Part shown: positions 1 through 10,990 of the stretch, piece by piece
How the letters are laid out: each line of letters begins with the position of its first letter
Position numbering within the stretch: the first letter of the stretch is position 1
From: Bufo bufo
Lineage: Eukaryota; Chordata; Amphibia; Anura; Bufonidae
Direction: 5' to 3'
DNA length: 64,000 nt
NCBI RefSeq assembly: GCF_905171765.1
Contig: NC_053392.1
Coordinates: 109,450,465 to 109,514,464 of the forward strand
Notes under the pieces: generated by a model
What the model was told of the DNA's origin: nothing
What the model saw: the letters and a program-made list of their open reading frames with translations, nothing else
Databases searched by the model: none
Made by a program: the position numbers and the translations under genes

Positions 1-555
1 TGGATGTTTTATTTCTTGCATTGAGCCGTAAGGGCTATAATGATTTTAAAGTGTTGTGGTAGCCTATTATTGGCAGGTGTATAAAGACCGCCTCTTGGTA
101 GGCGTAGTAGATACCCCTGACGAAGCTTCACAAAGCGAAACCCGGGTCGGGTGAACTGATTTGTATACACTGCTTGTTACTTTATCCATCTTGTGAGTAT
201 AATAAAAGCCTTGCAGTTGGAACCCCTTGTGATTGTACTTCACTATTGGTGGCACCTTGATTTCTCATAAGGTTACCTGGAGGAAAGGTGAACTGGAGTG
301 AACTGACTGCTTACCCATATCCAGGAAATTCCTGTGAGATCTGGAAGGGAGGATTTTTTTAGCTCTGTCCTGGTGCAGCGCGGTCCATTTAAAGAAAACG
401 CATCTATAGATGTGAACATTGCCCACTTCACTACTGGAACTCACGACGCACCAAAATAAAGGAAACGTACCTAAGGCTATTTTATATATTTTATGTATAT
501 TTTATTAGCATAAATAGTAATGTTCAGGTCATCATGATGTCCCAAAAAATTTGTT
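1..555. other. Intronic or upstream non-coding DNA before the A4GNT-like exon
   Basis: No coding feature is supported here. The segment lies directly 5' of a splice acceptor at 602-603, so it is probably intron. Positions about 67-255 read on the minus strand resemble the end of an interspersed retroelement, with a TTTCGCTTTGTGAAGCTTCG stretch, but no boundary or target-site duplication is visible. Confidence 0.4.
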
Positions 556-603
556 TTGTGTGTTCTTATGACTCATTATTATGTAAATGATTATATTTTT
601 CAG

Positions 604-1200
604 GTTGACCCGCAGAAGGAAGTTTACTGGATTCATGTTTTATCAGATGCATGCAGACTTGCAATTATATGGACCTTTGGAGGAATATATATGGACACTG
701 ATATCATCTCCACCCAACCTATCCCATCCGATCATTTTTTTGCACCTCAGTCCACAGATATTTTTAGCAATGGTGTGTTTGGGCTTCCTCAAATACATTC
801 TTTGGCATGGGAGTTCATGGACAGCTTTGTTCAGAACTATAGAGGTGAAGAATGGGGCCACCAAGGACCAGCACTTGTAACAAGAGTTTTAAAACATAAA
901 TGCAAAAATGTTGAAATTAGTCTTAAGGAAGATGTAACTTGCGAGGCGCTAACTTTTTTTGTTCCGGACCGCTTTTACCCAATCCCATATGATGAATGGA
1001 AAAAGTATTTCATACAATGGGATACTTTTCCAACTTTCAATAATTCATTTGGTTTGCACCTCTGGAACTTTATGAATAAAAATGGGAAAACCATGGTACC
1101 AGGAAGCAACACCCTGGTAGAATATTTATACAGAATAAATTGTCCCTGTCTTTATGAAGCAGAAAGGAAGAAACATGAAGACCACATGTCAATGGCCTAG
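604..1200 (+). CDS. a4gnt: Terminal coding exon of an alpha-1,4-N-acetylglucosaminyltransferase-like gene (A4GNT/A4GALT family)
   Basis: This is the only host protein-coding sequence found. A4GNT-family enzymes are Golgi type II membrane glycosyltransferases that add an alpha-1,4-linked GlcNAc to O-glycans; the related A4GALT adds galactose to glycolipids. The exon follows a pyrimidine-rich tract and AG acceptor at 602-603, and is open from 604 to the TAG at 1198-1200 (198 residues). It carries the sugar-nucleotide DxD motif in GGIYMDTD, the WGHQGPALVTRV block, and the FYPIPYDEWKKYF and GLHLWNFMNK blocks typical of the Gb3-synthase C-terminal domain. The ending GSNTLVEYLYRINCP is closer to A4GNT than A4GALT in what I remember of both. 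Upstream exons (signal anchor, stem) are outside the window. Start phase at 604 is inferred from continuity. It could be one of several amphibian A4GNT paralogues, and a processed or dead copy is not excluded, although no disruption is seen. Confidence 0.85.
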   Translation, partial: VDPQKEVYWIHVLSDACRLAIIWTFGGIYMDTDIISTQPIPSDHFFAPQSTDIFSNGVFGLPQIHSLAWEFMDSFVQNYRGEEWGHQGPALVTRVLKHKCKNVEISLKEDVTCEALTFFVPDRFYPIPYDEWKKYFIQWDTFPTFNNSFGLHLWNFMNKNGKTMVPGSNTLVEYLYRINCPCLYEAERKKHEDHMSMA

Positions 1201-1987
1201 AATCTCAACAAAGCATATGGAGATCACTAAAGGTTCTGGTGGTGTATCTTTAGTGAGAGCCTAGTCTGTGTTGTATTGTCAACTTGTTAATGTGACCAAC
1301 ACGACTGGTTTGTTCAGAAAACAAGCAATGACCACTTGTGTAAGCTTTGTTTTGCCTAGATTCCGCCAGGTTACATATGATGACACATCATAACGATAAC
1401 GAACAATCCTGTAATGTGGCATCTAATGAAACATGGCACTTTTTGCTTTCATTTTTTTTTTTTACGTAGGTACAGTACTGCTCTATACATTTATATGGCA
1501 CTATACTGTATAAAAGGGGTAAGAAAAACAATATTTATTACCTATCAAAATGATGTATATTCACTGGGTGTTCTTCCTCTGAGACTACCACCAATCACAA
1601 GAAAACTCCATAGGCTTAAACACAGGTGTCAGTCAGGAATAGGCAGTAGTTCTGCAACTACACAGGGGACCCAGGTCTCATGATGAGTAGGGGGCTCAAT
1701 TAACTTACCACCAGTGATCCTAGATTTATCACCAAACGTGTGGATCGGTCTTGTTTTTGGATTAACCCCTTTAAAGGTACGTTCTGAAACTGTGAGTTTG
1801 CTGCACATTGAAAATCAGCAACAACGTACAATACCAGTGAATTATACAAAATCTCATTCACAGAATTTTCCAGTGAACATTTGAGGGCTTTTTGGTGACT
1901 TTTCAACTCAGTGTCATACCTACTATTTTGAAGATTTGCAGCAAATTTTATCATTTTAACATCTACAATTCCAAATTAAAGTCTACT
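1201..1987 (+). other. 3' UTR and downstream DNA of the A4GNT-like gene
   Basis: There is no supported gene here. The first part is probably 3' UTR. I found no convincing canonical AATAAA before the MITE at 1988, so the transcript end cannot be placed. Confidence 0.4.
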
Positions 1988-2592
1988 GCCCCTTTCAGAC
2001 AAGCAAGTTCCACGCATTGGACTTGTAGCTTGAGTATGCAGTAGCTCCCGCCCTGACCTCCCAGAACTGAGAGGGGGTCACATAGCATAACACTGACAGC
2101 ATTATGTTAGTATTATCCAGTGTCGGACTGAGATGCCTAGTGCCCACCAATAAAACTCATTCTGGGGCCCACTGTACAGCCACATGCAAATATTACCTGC
2201 CCACACAGAGAAAGACAGGAACAAGAGACTACAAGATGATTAATTATGGGGTTCTATGCAACAACTTCAAAAGGGGGGTCCTTATAGGCCATCTTAACCT
2301 TCCGATGGTTCTATAATAATAAACTGAATAGTCTACCCAGTTTTTATATTGATATAGGTTATTTGAGATGCCGTGCTGGTAGACTGGGGGCCACCGGATG
2401 ATTCCCCTGTTCCCATGTGGGCCAGTCTGAGCCTGGTATTATCCAATACATTCCAGAACTGTAAGGGTTACATAGCGTCATAATTCTACATAATGTTCTG
2501 CAACCATGTCAGTGCTGGGAGGTCAGGGCGGGAGCTGCCACATACTCACACTGAGAGTCCAATGTGTGAAACTTGCTCGTCTGAAAGGGAGC
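1988..2592. mobile_element. MITE with long terminal inverted repeats
   Basis: The left arm, from 1988 (GCCCCTTTCAGACAAGCAAG) through the GCTCCCGCCCTGACCTCCCAG block near 2046-2066, reappears inverted at about 2515-2592 (CTGGGAGGTCAGGGCGGGAG, then GTCTGAAAGGGAGC). The arms are about 80 bp with scattered mismatches. There is no coding capacity. The middle is disrupted by a separate small hAT insertion at 2118-2435. The target duplication is ambiguous, so the superfamily is not assigned. Confidence 0.65.
2118..2435. mobile_element. Small non-autonomous hAT-type element nested in the MITE
   Basis: The element starts CAGTGTCGGACTGAG and ends CAGTCTGAGCCTG, an imperfect inverted pair beginning CAG. 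It is flanked by an exact 8-bp duplication GTATTATC at 2110-2117 and 2436-2443. An 8-bp TSD with CAG-type termini is the hAT signature. It is 318 bp long with no coding capacity. Confidence 0.8.
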
Positions 2593-3594
2593 TAAAACTA
2601 ATCTTCAGTACAATTTGCATCCAACAAATCAAATGAAGGTTATGTTCACATCTACATTGGATGCTCCGTCACAAAACGCTATCACCCGAATGGAAACTAA
2701 ACGGATTCTATTATAATCAAGGGATCTATTTAGCTCCATTCTTGTCAGTTTTGTGCTAAATCTGGTACTTCAGTTATTTTCTATAATGTAGCAGAACAAC
2801 AGAAACAAAAACACTGCTAAGAAACTGCCCTTAAAAGGGGTTGTCTCATGACAAAATAGTCTACATTTTTCAAACCGGCAGCTGGATCTGAATACTTTTG
2901 TACTTTTGTAATTGCATGTATTTTAAAATTTAATAAAGCCACTGAGTGTATCTATATAGCTCTATCTGCTGTTTGTTCTTTTCCTTATTTCGCCATCCAG
3001 CTCATTCAGATAGTTGCAGAAAATTGCCACAAAATTTGTCCCAAATGGCATTTGAAAAGTCGCAAACAAGTTTGTGGCTTTTTTCCACCAGAAAACAGTG
3101 AGATGATAAAACTCCCTTTATGTGTAGTATTTTAGAATGATTCCTATAGTTATTTTTATAATGGAGATTTTTGTGGGATTTTTTTTTTACATAAGTACAT
3201 ATTTGCATATATTGCACTTGAATGGTAATTCACTGTATATTGTATGAGAAAGGGAATTTTTTTTTACAGGTCAGATTATCTGCTCAATGATAAAGTACAT
3301 GCACCCATTTAAAGGGAACCTGACACCTTAAACATGTTTCATCTGTGGTTAGCATGTTATAGAAGAAGGTGAGGTGAGCAGATTGAAAAATCAATATGTG
3401 ACTTTCACCAGTGTTTTGGCATAAAATGAAAATTTTTAAATATTAAGCCATTATGTGTGGGGCTTAACAGGAGGGGAGGGCCTCCCATGGCCTGGTTACA
3501 TTTACTATCATTTGCACTGTAAACTGACAAATTATAGCACCAAGTGGGCATAGATTAAGTTTACACACATTTGCTTTTCTGAGCTTGACAGATA
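2593..3594. other. Non-coding interspersed DNA with TTAA-type element fragments
   Basis: No gene is seen. TTAAAAGGGGTTGTCTCATG at about 2832 and TTAAAGGGAACCTGACACC at about 3309 look like the ends of TTAA-targeting foldback elements, but neither partner end was found, so they are probably truncated copies. Confidence 0.35.
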
Positions 3595-5208
3595 CAGTTG
3601 CAAGAAAAAGTATGTGAACCCTTTGGAATGATAAGGATTTCTGCACAAAATGGTCATAAAATGTGATCTGATCTTCATCTAAGTCACAACACTAGACAAT
3701 CACAGTCTGCTTAAACTAATAACACACAAAGAATTAAATGTAACCATGTTTTTATTGTACACACAATGTAAACATTCACAGTGCAGGTGGAAAAAGTATG
3801 TGAACCCTTGGATTTAATAACTGGTTGAACCTCCTTTGGCAGCAATAACTTCAACCAAATGTTTCCTGTAGTTGCAGATCAGAAGTGCACAACGGTCAGG
3901 AGTAATTCTTGACCATTCCTCTTTACAGAACTGTTTCAGTTCAGCAATATTCTTGGGATGTCTGGTGTGAATCACTTTCTTGAGGTCATGCCACAGCATC
4001 TCAATCGGGTTGAGGTCAGGACTCTGACTGGGCCACTCCAGAAGGCGTATTTTCTTCTGTTTAAGCCATTCTGTTCTTGATTTACTTCTATGCTTTAGGT
4101 AGTTGTCCTGTTGCAACACCCATCTTCTCTTGAGCTTCAGCTGGTGGACAGATGGCCTTAAGTTCTCCTGCAAAATCTCTTGATAAACTTGGGAATTCAT
4201 TTTTCCTTCGATGATAACAATCCGTCCAGGCCCTGACGCAGCAAAGCAGCCCCAAACCATGATGCCCCCACCACCATACTTCACAGTTGGGATGAGTTTT
4301 TGATGTTGGTGTACTGTGCCTCTTTTTCTCCACACATAGTGTTGTGTGTTTCTTTCAAACAACTCAACTTTGGTTTCATCTGTCCACGGAATATTTTGCC
4401 AGTACTGCTGTGGAACATCCAGGTGTTCTTGTGCAAACTGTAAACGTGCAGCAATTTTTTTTGGACATCAGTGGCTTTCTCTGTGGTATCCTCTCAAGAA
4501 ATCCATTCTTGTTTAGTGTTTTATGTATCGTAGATTTGCTAACAGGGATGTAAGCATATGCCAGAGACTTTTGTAAGTCTTTAGCTGACACTCTAGGATT
4601 CTTCTTCACCTCATTGAGCAGTCTGCCCTGAGCTCTTGCAGTCATCTTTACAGGACGGCCACTCCTAGGGAGAGTAGCAGCAGTGCTGAGCTTTCTCCAT
4701 TTATAGACAATTTGTCTTACCATGGACTGATGAACAGCAAGACTTTTGGAGATACTTTTATAACCCTTTCCAGCTTTAGTCAACAATTCTTAATCGTAGG
4801 TCTTCTGAGAGCTCTTTTGTGCGAGGCATCATTCACATCAGGCAATGCTTCTTGTGAGAAGCAAACCCAGAACTGGTGTGTGTTTTTTATAGGGCAGGGC
4901 AGCTGTAACTAACACCTCCAATCTCATCTCATTGATTGGACTCCAGTTGGCTGACACCTCACTCCAATTAGCTCTTGGAGATGTCATTAGTCTAGGGGTT
5001 CACATACATTTTCCACCTGCACTGTGAATGTTTACATGGTGTGTTCAATAAAAACATGGTAACATTTAATTCGTTGTGTGTTATTAGTTTAAGCAGACTG
5101 TGATTGTCTATTGTTGTGACTTAGATAAAGATCAGATGACATTTTATGACCAATTTGTGCAGAAATCCATATCATTCCAAAGGGTTCAAATACTTTTTCT
5201 TGCAACTG
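3595..5208 (-). mobile_element. Tc1-type transposon with long IR/DR terminal repeats
   Basis: TA dinucleotides at 3593-3594 and 5209-5210 flank CAGTTGCAAGAAAAAGTATG on the left and its inverse ending TTCTTGCAACTG on the right. The inverted repeats run about 215 bp. Each contains an inner copy of the AAAAGTATGTGAACCC motif (left outer near 3606, left inner near 3790; right inner near 4994), which is the IR/DR layout known from Sleeping Beauty-like elements. It is 1614 bp in total, the normal Tc1 size. The single transposase gene on the minus strand is broken by frameshifts. Confidence 0.92.
3814..4829 (-). pseudogene. Tc1-like transposase, frameshifted
   Basis: This DD34E-type cut-and-paste transposase would bind the element's inner and outer repeats and reinsert it at TA sites. 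Reading starts at an ATG at 4829-4827 ([11 protein letters not shown]), then hits an early stop about 16 codons in; homology resumes in another frame at about 4783 ([20 protein letters not shown], first helix-turn-helix). The second helix-turn-helix and GRP-type hook (SGRPVKMT) follow. Homology shifts frame again between about 4376 and 4450 and continues to 3814. The first catalytic aspartate lies in WTDETKVELF, the second in QQDNYLKH, and the glutamate in [11 protein letters not shown]. The total span of 1016 bp fits the usual 340 codons with a net frame loss. The visible catalytic residues are intact, so inactivation is by indels. Confidence 0.9.
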
Positions 5209-5210
5209 TA

Positions 5211-5951
5211 GGTGAATCATGACTTTTATTAAGAGGCACCGTCTAATAAAGACTGGCATATGAAACACTAGTCTTAGTAAATTCCTGCCAATGTTGGTAA
5301 ATATACATAGCAAGCTGAATAATATTTAAAAATAATTTCTGGTGTTATATGATGATTTACTAATTACTGAATAGAGGTAGAATTGGGTTTATGTCCTATT
5401 AAATACACAATCAATGAAAGAACGCTTAAAATACTAAACAAAAAATAATTGAATGAGATCATTGTATAAAACTGGGAAAAGAAAACCCGGTGAACCCGGT
5501 GTAAATAGGCATAGCTATTACTGTAGGCTCAGATGAAAAGCCTCTCGACCAGGGGTGTTCAGAATATTAGATGACACTCCTGGACATTTGATCATTTGTG
5601 CTAAGATCTTTTGCCCACAGACAGATATGAGCTATAGTAGTGGCTACATCTCTGGTGCTTGTGTGGCTGTGAAGTGGCCACTGGATTCCCACATATATAA
5701 AGGGATAACTCCTCCCTTCCTCCAGATCATACCCACGAAACCAGTTAATCAAATGGCTGGGGGCACGGTTGAATAGCGCTGTTTACTCTCCTAGTCGCTA
5801 TGCTGTGTTCCCTCTAGTGGGTGATCGCACACTAAGTGTCACTAAACTTCCATGAAAAACAGGGATTATATTGGTGGTAAGTCTATGAGGTAATATAACA
5901 GTAACTGACAGAATGAGAACAAAATGAATCTCCTATGACCTGGATCATATG
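5211..5951. other. Non-coding host DNA between transposons
   Basis: No gene is supported. About 5424-5503 is the reverse complement of about 43484-43566 (shared ACCGGGTTTT and CCAGTTTTATACAAT blocks), so part of this stretch belongs to a dispersed repeat. Confidence 0.35.
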
Positions 5952-6479
5952 CTTACTACTAGGGTTGAGCGAACCCGAACTGTAAAGTTCGGGTTCGTAC
6001 CGAACTTTAGGATTTTTGGACCCCGAACCTGAACTTTTCAGTGAAAGTTCAGGTTCGGGTTGGTGTTCGGCGAGTTAATGGCGCTTTTTGATAGAGCAGC
6101 CAATCAACAAGCATTTAACTCTGTGCCCTTAGAAGCCATCACAGCCATGCCTACTAATGGCATGGCTGTGAATGGCCAGTGCAGCATGTGACCCAGCCTC
6201 TATATAAGCTGGAGTCACGTAGTGCTGCACGTCACTCTGCTCTGATTAGTGTAGGGATAGGATGCTGCTGCTGTAAGGGAGAGATCAGGACAGAATCTTT
6301 AATCTGAAGTGCTTGTTAACTCGATCTACCTAGATTTTGTTTTGTGGGTGCAGTGCACAATCTTTTTACCCTGCCCTGAGCCCAGTGACCCAGAAAAATA
6401 ACTTTTATCCATCTGCTAGTTAGGTGGGCAGCGGCGGCCATTTTATACAAATTTTGTGCACCAGCACAGCAATTGTACA

Positions 6480-8700
6480 TTTGTGACAGTCAAATAGAAG
6501 CTTGAAATACTGCAATTATATTCTGGGTTTAAAAAAAATCACCCATTTTTGGCAAGACCCTACATCTGTGGCCTTTGTAGCATTTGTCTGTGTGTAAGTT
6601 AAGCCTGAAATACTTCAATAATTTTCTGGTTTTAAAAAAAGCACCCATTTTTGGCAATACCCTCCATCTGGGATTTCTGCAGGTTTTGTCAGTGTGCAAT
6701 TTAAGCTTGAAATACAGCAATCATTTTCTGGGTTTTAAAAAACACCCTTTTTGGGCAAAATACTAAATTTTGCAGCCCTTGCTGCATCTGTCAGTGTGAA
6801 ATTCAAGCATTATATACTGCTGTCATATTCTGTTATTAAAAAAAACACCCATTTAGGGCAAAATCCTAATTTTGCGGCGTTAGCTGCATCTGTCATTGTT
6901 AAATACAAGCTTGAAATACAGCAATAGTTTTCTGGTTTTAAAAAAGCACCCATTTTTGGCAATACCCTCCATCTGGCATTTATGCAGGTTTTGTCAGTGT
7001 GCAATTTAAGCTTGAAATACTTCAATAATTTTCTGGATTTTAAAAAAACAACAATTTTTTTCAATATCCTCCATCTGGGGCCTATGCCGCATTCGTCAGT
7101 GTGCAATTTAAGCTTGAAATACTGCAATAATTTTATGGGTTTTAAAAAACACCCTTTTTGGGCAAAATAATAAATTTTACAGCCCTTGTTGCATCTGTCA
7201 GTGTGAAATACAAGCGTTAAATACTACTGTCATTTTCTGTTATTAAAAAAAAAACCACTAATTTAGGGCAAAATACTAAATTTGTGGCCTTGGCTGCATC
7301 TGTCATTGTTAAATACAAGCTTGAAATATAGCAATAATTTTCTGGGTTTAAAAAAGCACCCCTTTTTTGGCAATACCCTCCATCTGGGGCCTATGCAGCA
7401 TTAGTCAGTGTGAAGTTTAAGCTTTAAATACTGCAATAATTTTCTGGGTTTTAAAAAACATCCTTTTTGGGCAAAATACTAAATTTTACAGCCGTTGTTG
7501 CATCTTTCAGTGTGAAATACAAATGTAAGATACTGCTGTCATATTCTGTTATTAAAAAAACACCCTGTTTGGGCAAAATACTAAATTTTACATCCCTTGT
7601 TGCATCTTTCAGTGTGAAATACAAGCGTTAGATAATGCTGCAATATTCTGTTATTTAAAAAAAACACCCTTTTTGGGCAAAATACAAAATTTTACAGCCC
7701 TGGTTGCATCTGTCAGTGTGAAATACAAGCGTTAGATACTGCTGTCATATTCTGTTATCAAAAAAACACAGTTTTTGGGCAAAATACTAAATTTTACAGC
7801 CCTTGTTGCATCTTTCAGTGTGAAATACAAGCGTTGGATATTGCTGTCATATTCTGTTATTAAAAAAACACCCTTTTTGTGCAAAATACTAAATTTTACA
7901 GCCCTGGTTGCATCTGTCAGTGTAAATTACAAGCGTTAGATACTGCTGTCATATTCTGTTATTAAAAAAAAAACACCCTTTTTGGGCAAAATATTACATT
8001 TTACAGCCCTGGTTACATCTGTCAGTGTGAAGTACAAGCATTAGATACTGCTGTTATATTCTGTAATAAAAAAAACACCCATTTTGGGCAAAATACTGAA
8101 TTTTGCAGCCTTTGCTGCATCTGTCAGTGTGAGATACATGCGTTAGATACTGGTGTTCTATTCTGTTATTAAAAAACACCCATTTTGGGAAAAAAAACTA
8201 AATTTGCAGCCTTTGCTGCATCCGTCAGTGTGAGATACACGCGTTAGATACTGCTGTTCTATTCTGTTATTAAAAAAACACCCATTTTGGGCCAAATACT
8301 AAATTTGCGGCCTTGGCTGCATCTATTAGTGTGAGATACACACGTTAGATACTGCTGTTCTATTATGTTATTAAAAAAAACACCAATTTTGGGCCAAATA
8401 CTAACTTTGCAGCCTTTGCTGCATCTGTCAGTGTGAGATACACGCGTTAGATACTGTTGTTCTATTCTGTTATTAAAAAAGCACCCATTTTAGGCCAAAT
8501 ACTAAATTTGCGGCCTTAGCTGCATCTGTCATTGTGAGATACAAGCTTGAAATACAGCAATAATATTCTGGGTTTAAAAAAACACTCATTTTGGGCAAAG
8601 TACTAACTTTGCAGCCTTTGCTGCATCTGTCAGTGTGAAATACACGCGTTAGATACTGTTGTTCTATTCTGTTATTTAAAAAAAAACACCCATTTTGGGC
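6480..8700 (+). repeat. 5' tandem array of hAT copy A, about 100-bp units
   Basis: Roughly twenty diverged units, spaced about 100 bp, each contain a TTAAAAAAACACCCATTTT-like run, a GGCAAAATACTAAATTT run, GCTGCATCTGTCAGTG and a TACTGCTGTCATATTCTG-like block. The array ends just before the transposase start. A shorter array occupies the same place in copy 2, so it is an inherited 5' feature of the family, not a chance satellite. Confidence 0.85.
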
Positions 8701-8721
8701 AAGATCCTAAATTTGAGAAAT

Positions 8722-9309
8722 ATGAGGAGAGCGTCAAATAAAGGACGTGGCCCCGGTTGTGGTGCTGCTGGTGGAGCTCCTGTTGCAGGGAGAGGATCTG
8801 TGCCAGCTACACGCACATGTGAAACACCTTCCTCAGGTGCGAATAGGCGACAGAACCTTCAGCGGTATTCGGTAGGGCCGAATGCGGCTCTACGAATGGT
8901 GAGGCCAGGACAAGTACAGGCGATAGTAGATTGGGTTGCTGACAGTGCCTCCAGTTCCTTCACATTGTCTCCCACCCAGTCTCCTGCTGAAAGATCAGTG
9001 CTGGCACCTGCAGCCGATGTCCATCAGTCTTTCACCTCACCCCCCTGCAAATCAGCCAAGCAGTCTGAGGCCCAAGTCATGCAGCAGTCTCTTCTACTTT
9101 TTGATGACTCTGCTATCAGGGTTTCCCAGGGCTATCCACCTAACCCTGCCCCAGAAGTGGAAGAGATTGAGTGCACTGATGCCCAACCACTTATGTTTCA
9201 AAATGAGTACATGGGAGGACCATCGCAGCACGTCTCGGATGATGACGAAACACAAGTGCCTACTGCTGTGGCTTTCAGCAGTGTGCAGACCGACAAGGAG
9301 GGCAGGGGT
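8722..9309 (+). pseudogene. hAT copy A transposase, N-terminal piece
   Basis: The piece begins MRRASNKGRGPGCG at 8722. The in-frame ATG at 8695 lies in the repeat array, and the 8722 start matches the corresponding start in copy 2. The piece holds a Gly/Arg-rich basic N-terminus, the NLQRYSVGPNAALRM block, a Ser/Pro-rich linker, and acidic EVEEIECTDAQPLMF and VSDDDETQVP blocks, all collinear with copy 2. It is cut after TDKEGRGQ by the 10.3-kb insertion at 9310; the next codons of the gene are found near 19600 and 20765. I do not recognise an enzymatic domain in this part. It is probably a regulatory or DNA-contact region of the transposase. Confidence 0.8.
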
Positions 9310-9660
9310 CAGGGCCAGATTAACGTAGGGGCTGATGGAGCTGCAGCTCCAGGCCCCTACCATAAAATAGGCCCATCCGCCAGCCAAAAGGCCGTCGGGA
9401 GCGGCCCGCGCTAAAAGTCCTCTGTTGTACACAGCGCAGTGTCACATAGCACACAGACAATGCAGAGACGCTCACCTCACGCTGGCAGCAGGGAGCCTGA
9501 GGGAGGGACTCAGGAGGAGCGTAATATGATCCTAGAGTCTCGTCTGAGTAGTACAGGGAGTCTAAGAATAGAAATGAATCGAATGAGTCTCAGGTTAAAA
9601 GAATCTAAAGATCCGATTAGTTAGAGACTCATTCGATTCTTTGAGTTAAAAGAGCCGTGA

Positions 9661-9790
9661 GTCAGAGTCTGGAACAGATTACACTGAGGCTGTCAGAGTC
9701 TAGAACAGGTTACACTGAGGCTGTCAGAGTCTAGAACAGGTTACACTGAGGCTGTCAGAGTCTAGAACAGGTTACACTGAGGCTGTCGGC
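9661..9790. repeat. Short tandem repeat, about 37-bp units
   Basis: Four head-to-tail units built from GTCAGAGTCTAGAACAGG and TTACACTGAGGCT occur near-identically. They lie in the left arm of the 9310 element. Downstream, GATCCGAACTTCCCATCACT at about 10463-10482 resembles a terminus of another small DNA element whose partner I cannot place. Confidence 0.8.
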
Positions 9791-10480
9791 TGATGCTTTT
9801 GTTGCAGCAGTGATAAAATTAAGGGACAGGAGCAGAGAGATAAGAGAAGTGACAGATGACACAGAGTTTAGATTACAGGTTGAATTAACCCTTTAGGATC
9901 AAATTGGCTTCTCAGGAGATATATATATTAAAGGCATCTCATTCAGTAGCTATATAACTAAGGGTGGGTTCACATCTCCTTTATGGATTACGTTAAATGG
10001 GGACTGTGGGGACTATTTTATTATCAGCCAGTGACTGTGTTACTGTAATACTGTTATCAATTCAGCACATAGTTTTCCCTGTGCATTCACATTTCACTTC
10101 ACTTGGTTCGTTGTACTACTGTCAGTGTCAGACTGTTGTCACTGTGGGTAACAATGCACAACAGACAACAATGCACACCACAGTGACAGCTCCTGACTCC
10201 TCCTGTCCTGAGTCCTCCTGTCCGGAGTCAGCCTCAGCTTCCCTTCACTATCACTATAATCAATCACTCTTCCTGATCCTGACTCACTCATTAGAGAGCT
10301 GAAGAGCCGACTGAGTCAGCAGCAGCAAGTGAATCGAATGGAAAGCATCTGCGCATGCGCACCGGCACCTAGAGTCTTCGGTTCACTTGCGAGTCAGCTC
10401 AGCAGTCAGTGACTCAGCAAGTGAACCGAAGATCCGATTCATGAACCGATTCATCTGAAAGATCCGAACTTCCCATCACT

Positions 10481-10638
10481 ACTGAGGTCATATCCGGCGG
10501 GCCGCGGCATTACAGGAAAAGCACCAGCTGCTCTGACGTCCTGCCGCCGGATATACGTCACAGGATATCCGGCGGCAGGACGTAAGAGCAGCTGGTGCTG
10601 TTCCTGTAATGCCGCGGCCCGCCGGATATGACCTCAGT
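10481..10638. repeat. Near-perfect 158-bp palindrome, GC-rich
   Basis: ACTGAGGTCATATCCGGCGG at 10481 is mirrored by CCGCCGGATATGACCTCAGT ending at 10638, with the arms complementary almost to the centre near 10560 (ACGTCACAGGATATCC). It would form a long hairpin. It could be a foldback MITE or the core of the host element; no TSD is clear. Confidence 0.85.
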
Positions 10639-10801
10639 GCGCCCGCGATTATCCCTCCTGCACGCTGCGCTGTGTACAACCTGCTCAGCAGTTTCGACCA
10701 GCACACGGCCCACAGCGCTCAGCCACACCAGCCCGCGAGACAGCAGGAGCTTCTGGAGCAGGTATCAGATAAACTCATCCAGTTGGAAAGGAGGGCAATC
10801 A

Positions 10802-10990
10802 TAGTGCTGTTATGATTTATGGACACAGCTCTCAGCATGCTTAGCCAGCCTTCTATCTGGCTTTGCATCTTGAGAGTCACAGTCCACAGGCTGTTTCTGA
10901 GCCTGTGGACTGTGACTCTCAAGAAACACAGCCAGATAGAAGGCTGGCTAAGCATGCTGAGAGCTGTGTCCATAAATCATAACAGCACTA
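10802..10990. repeat. About 185-bp inverted repeat built from a 28-bp motif
   Basis: Arms carrying GGACACAGCTCTCAGCATGC, then TTAGCCAGCCTTCTATCTGG and AGAGTCACAGTCCACAGGCT are complementary around a centre near 10895. The same CTCAGCATGCTTAGCCAG motif recurs near 11000-11030 and 19163-19230, so the element interior is a scattered inverted satellite. Confidence 0.85.
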
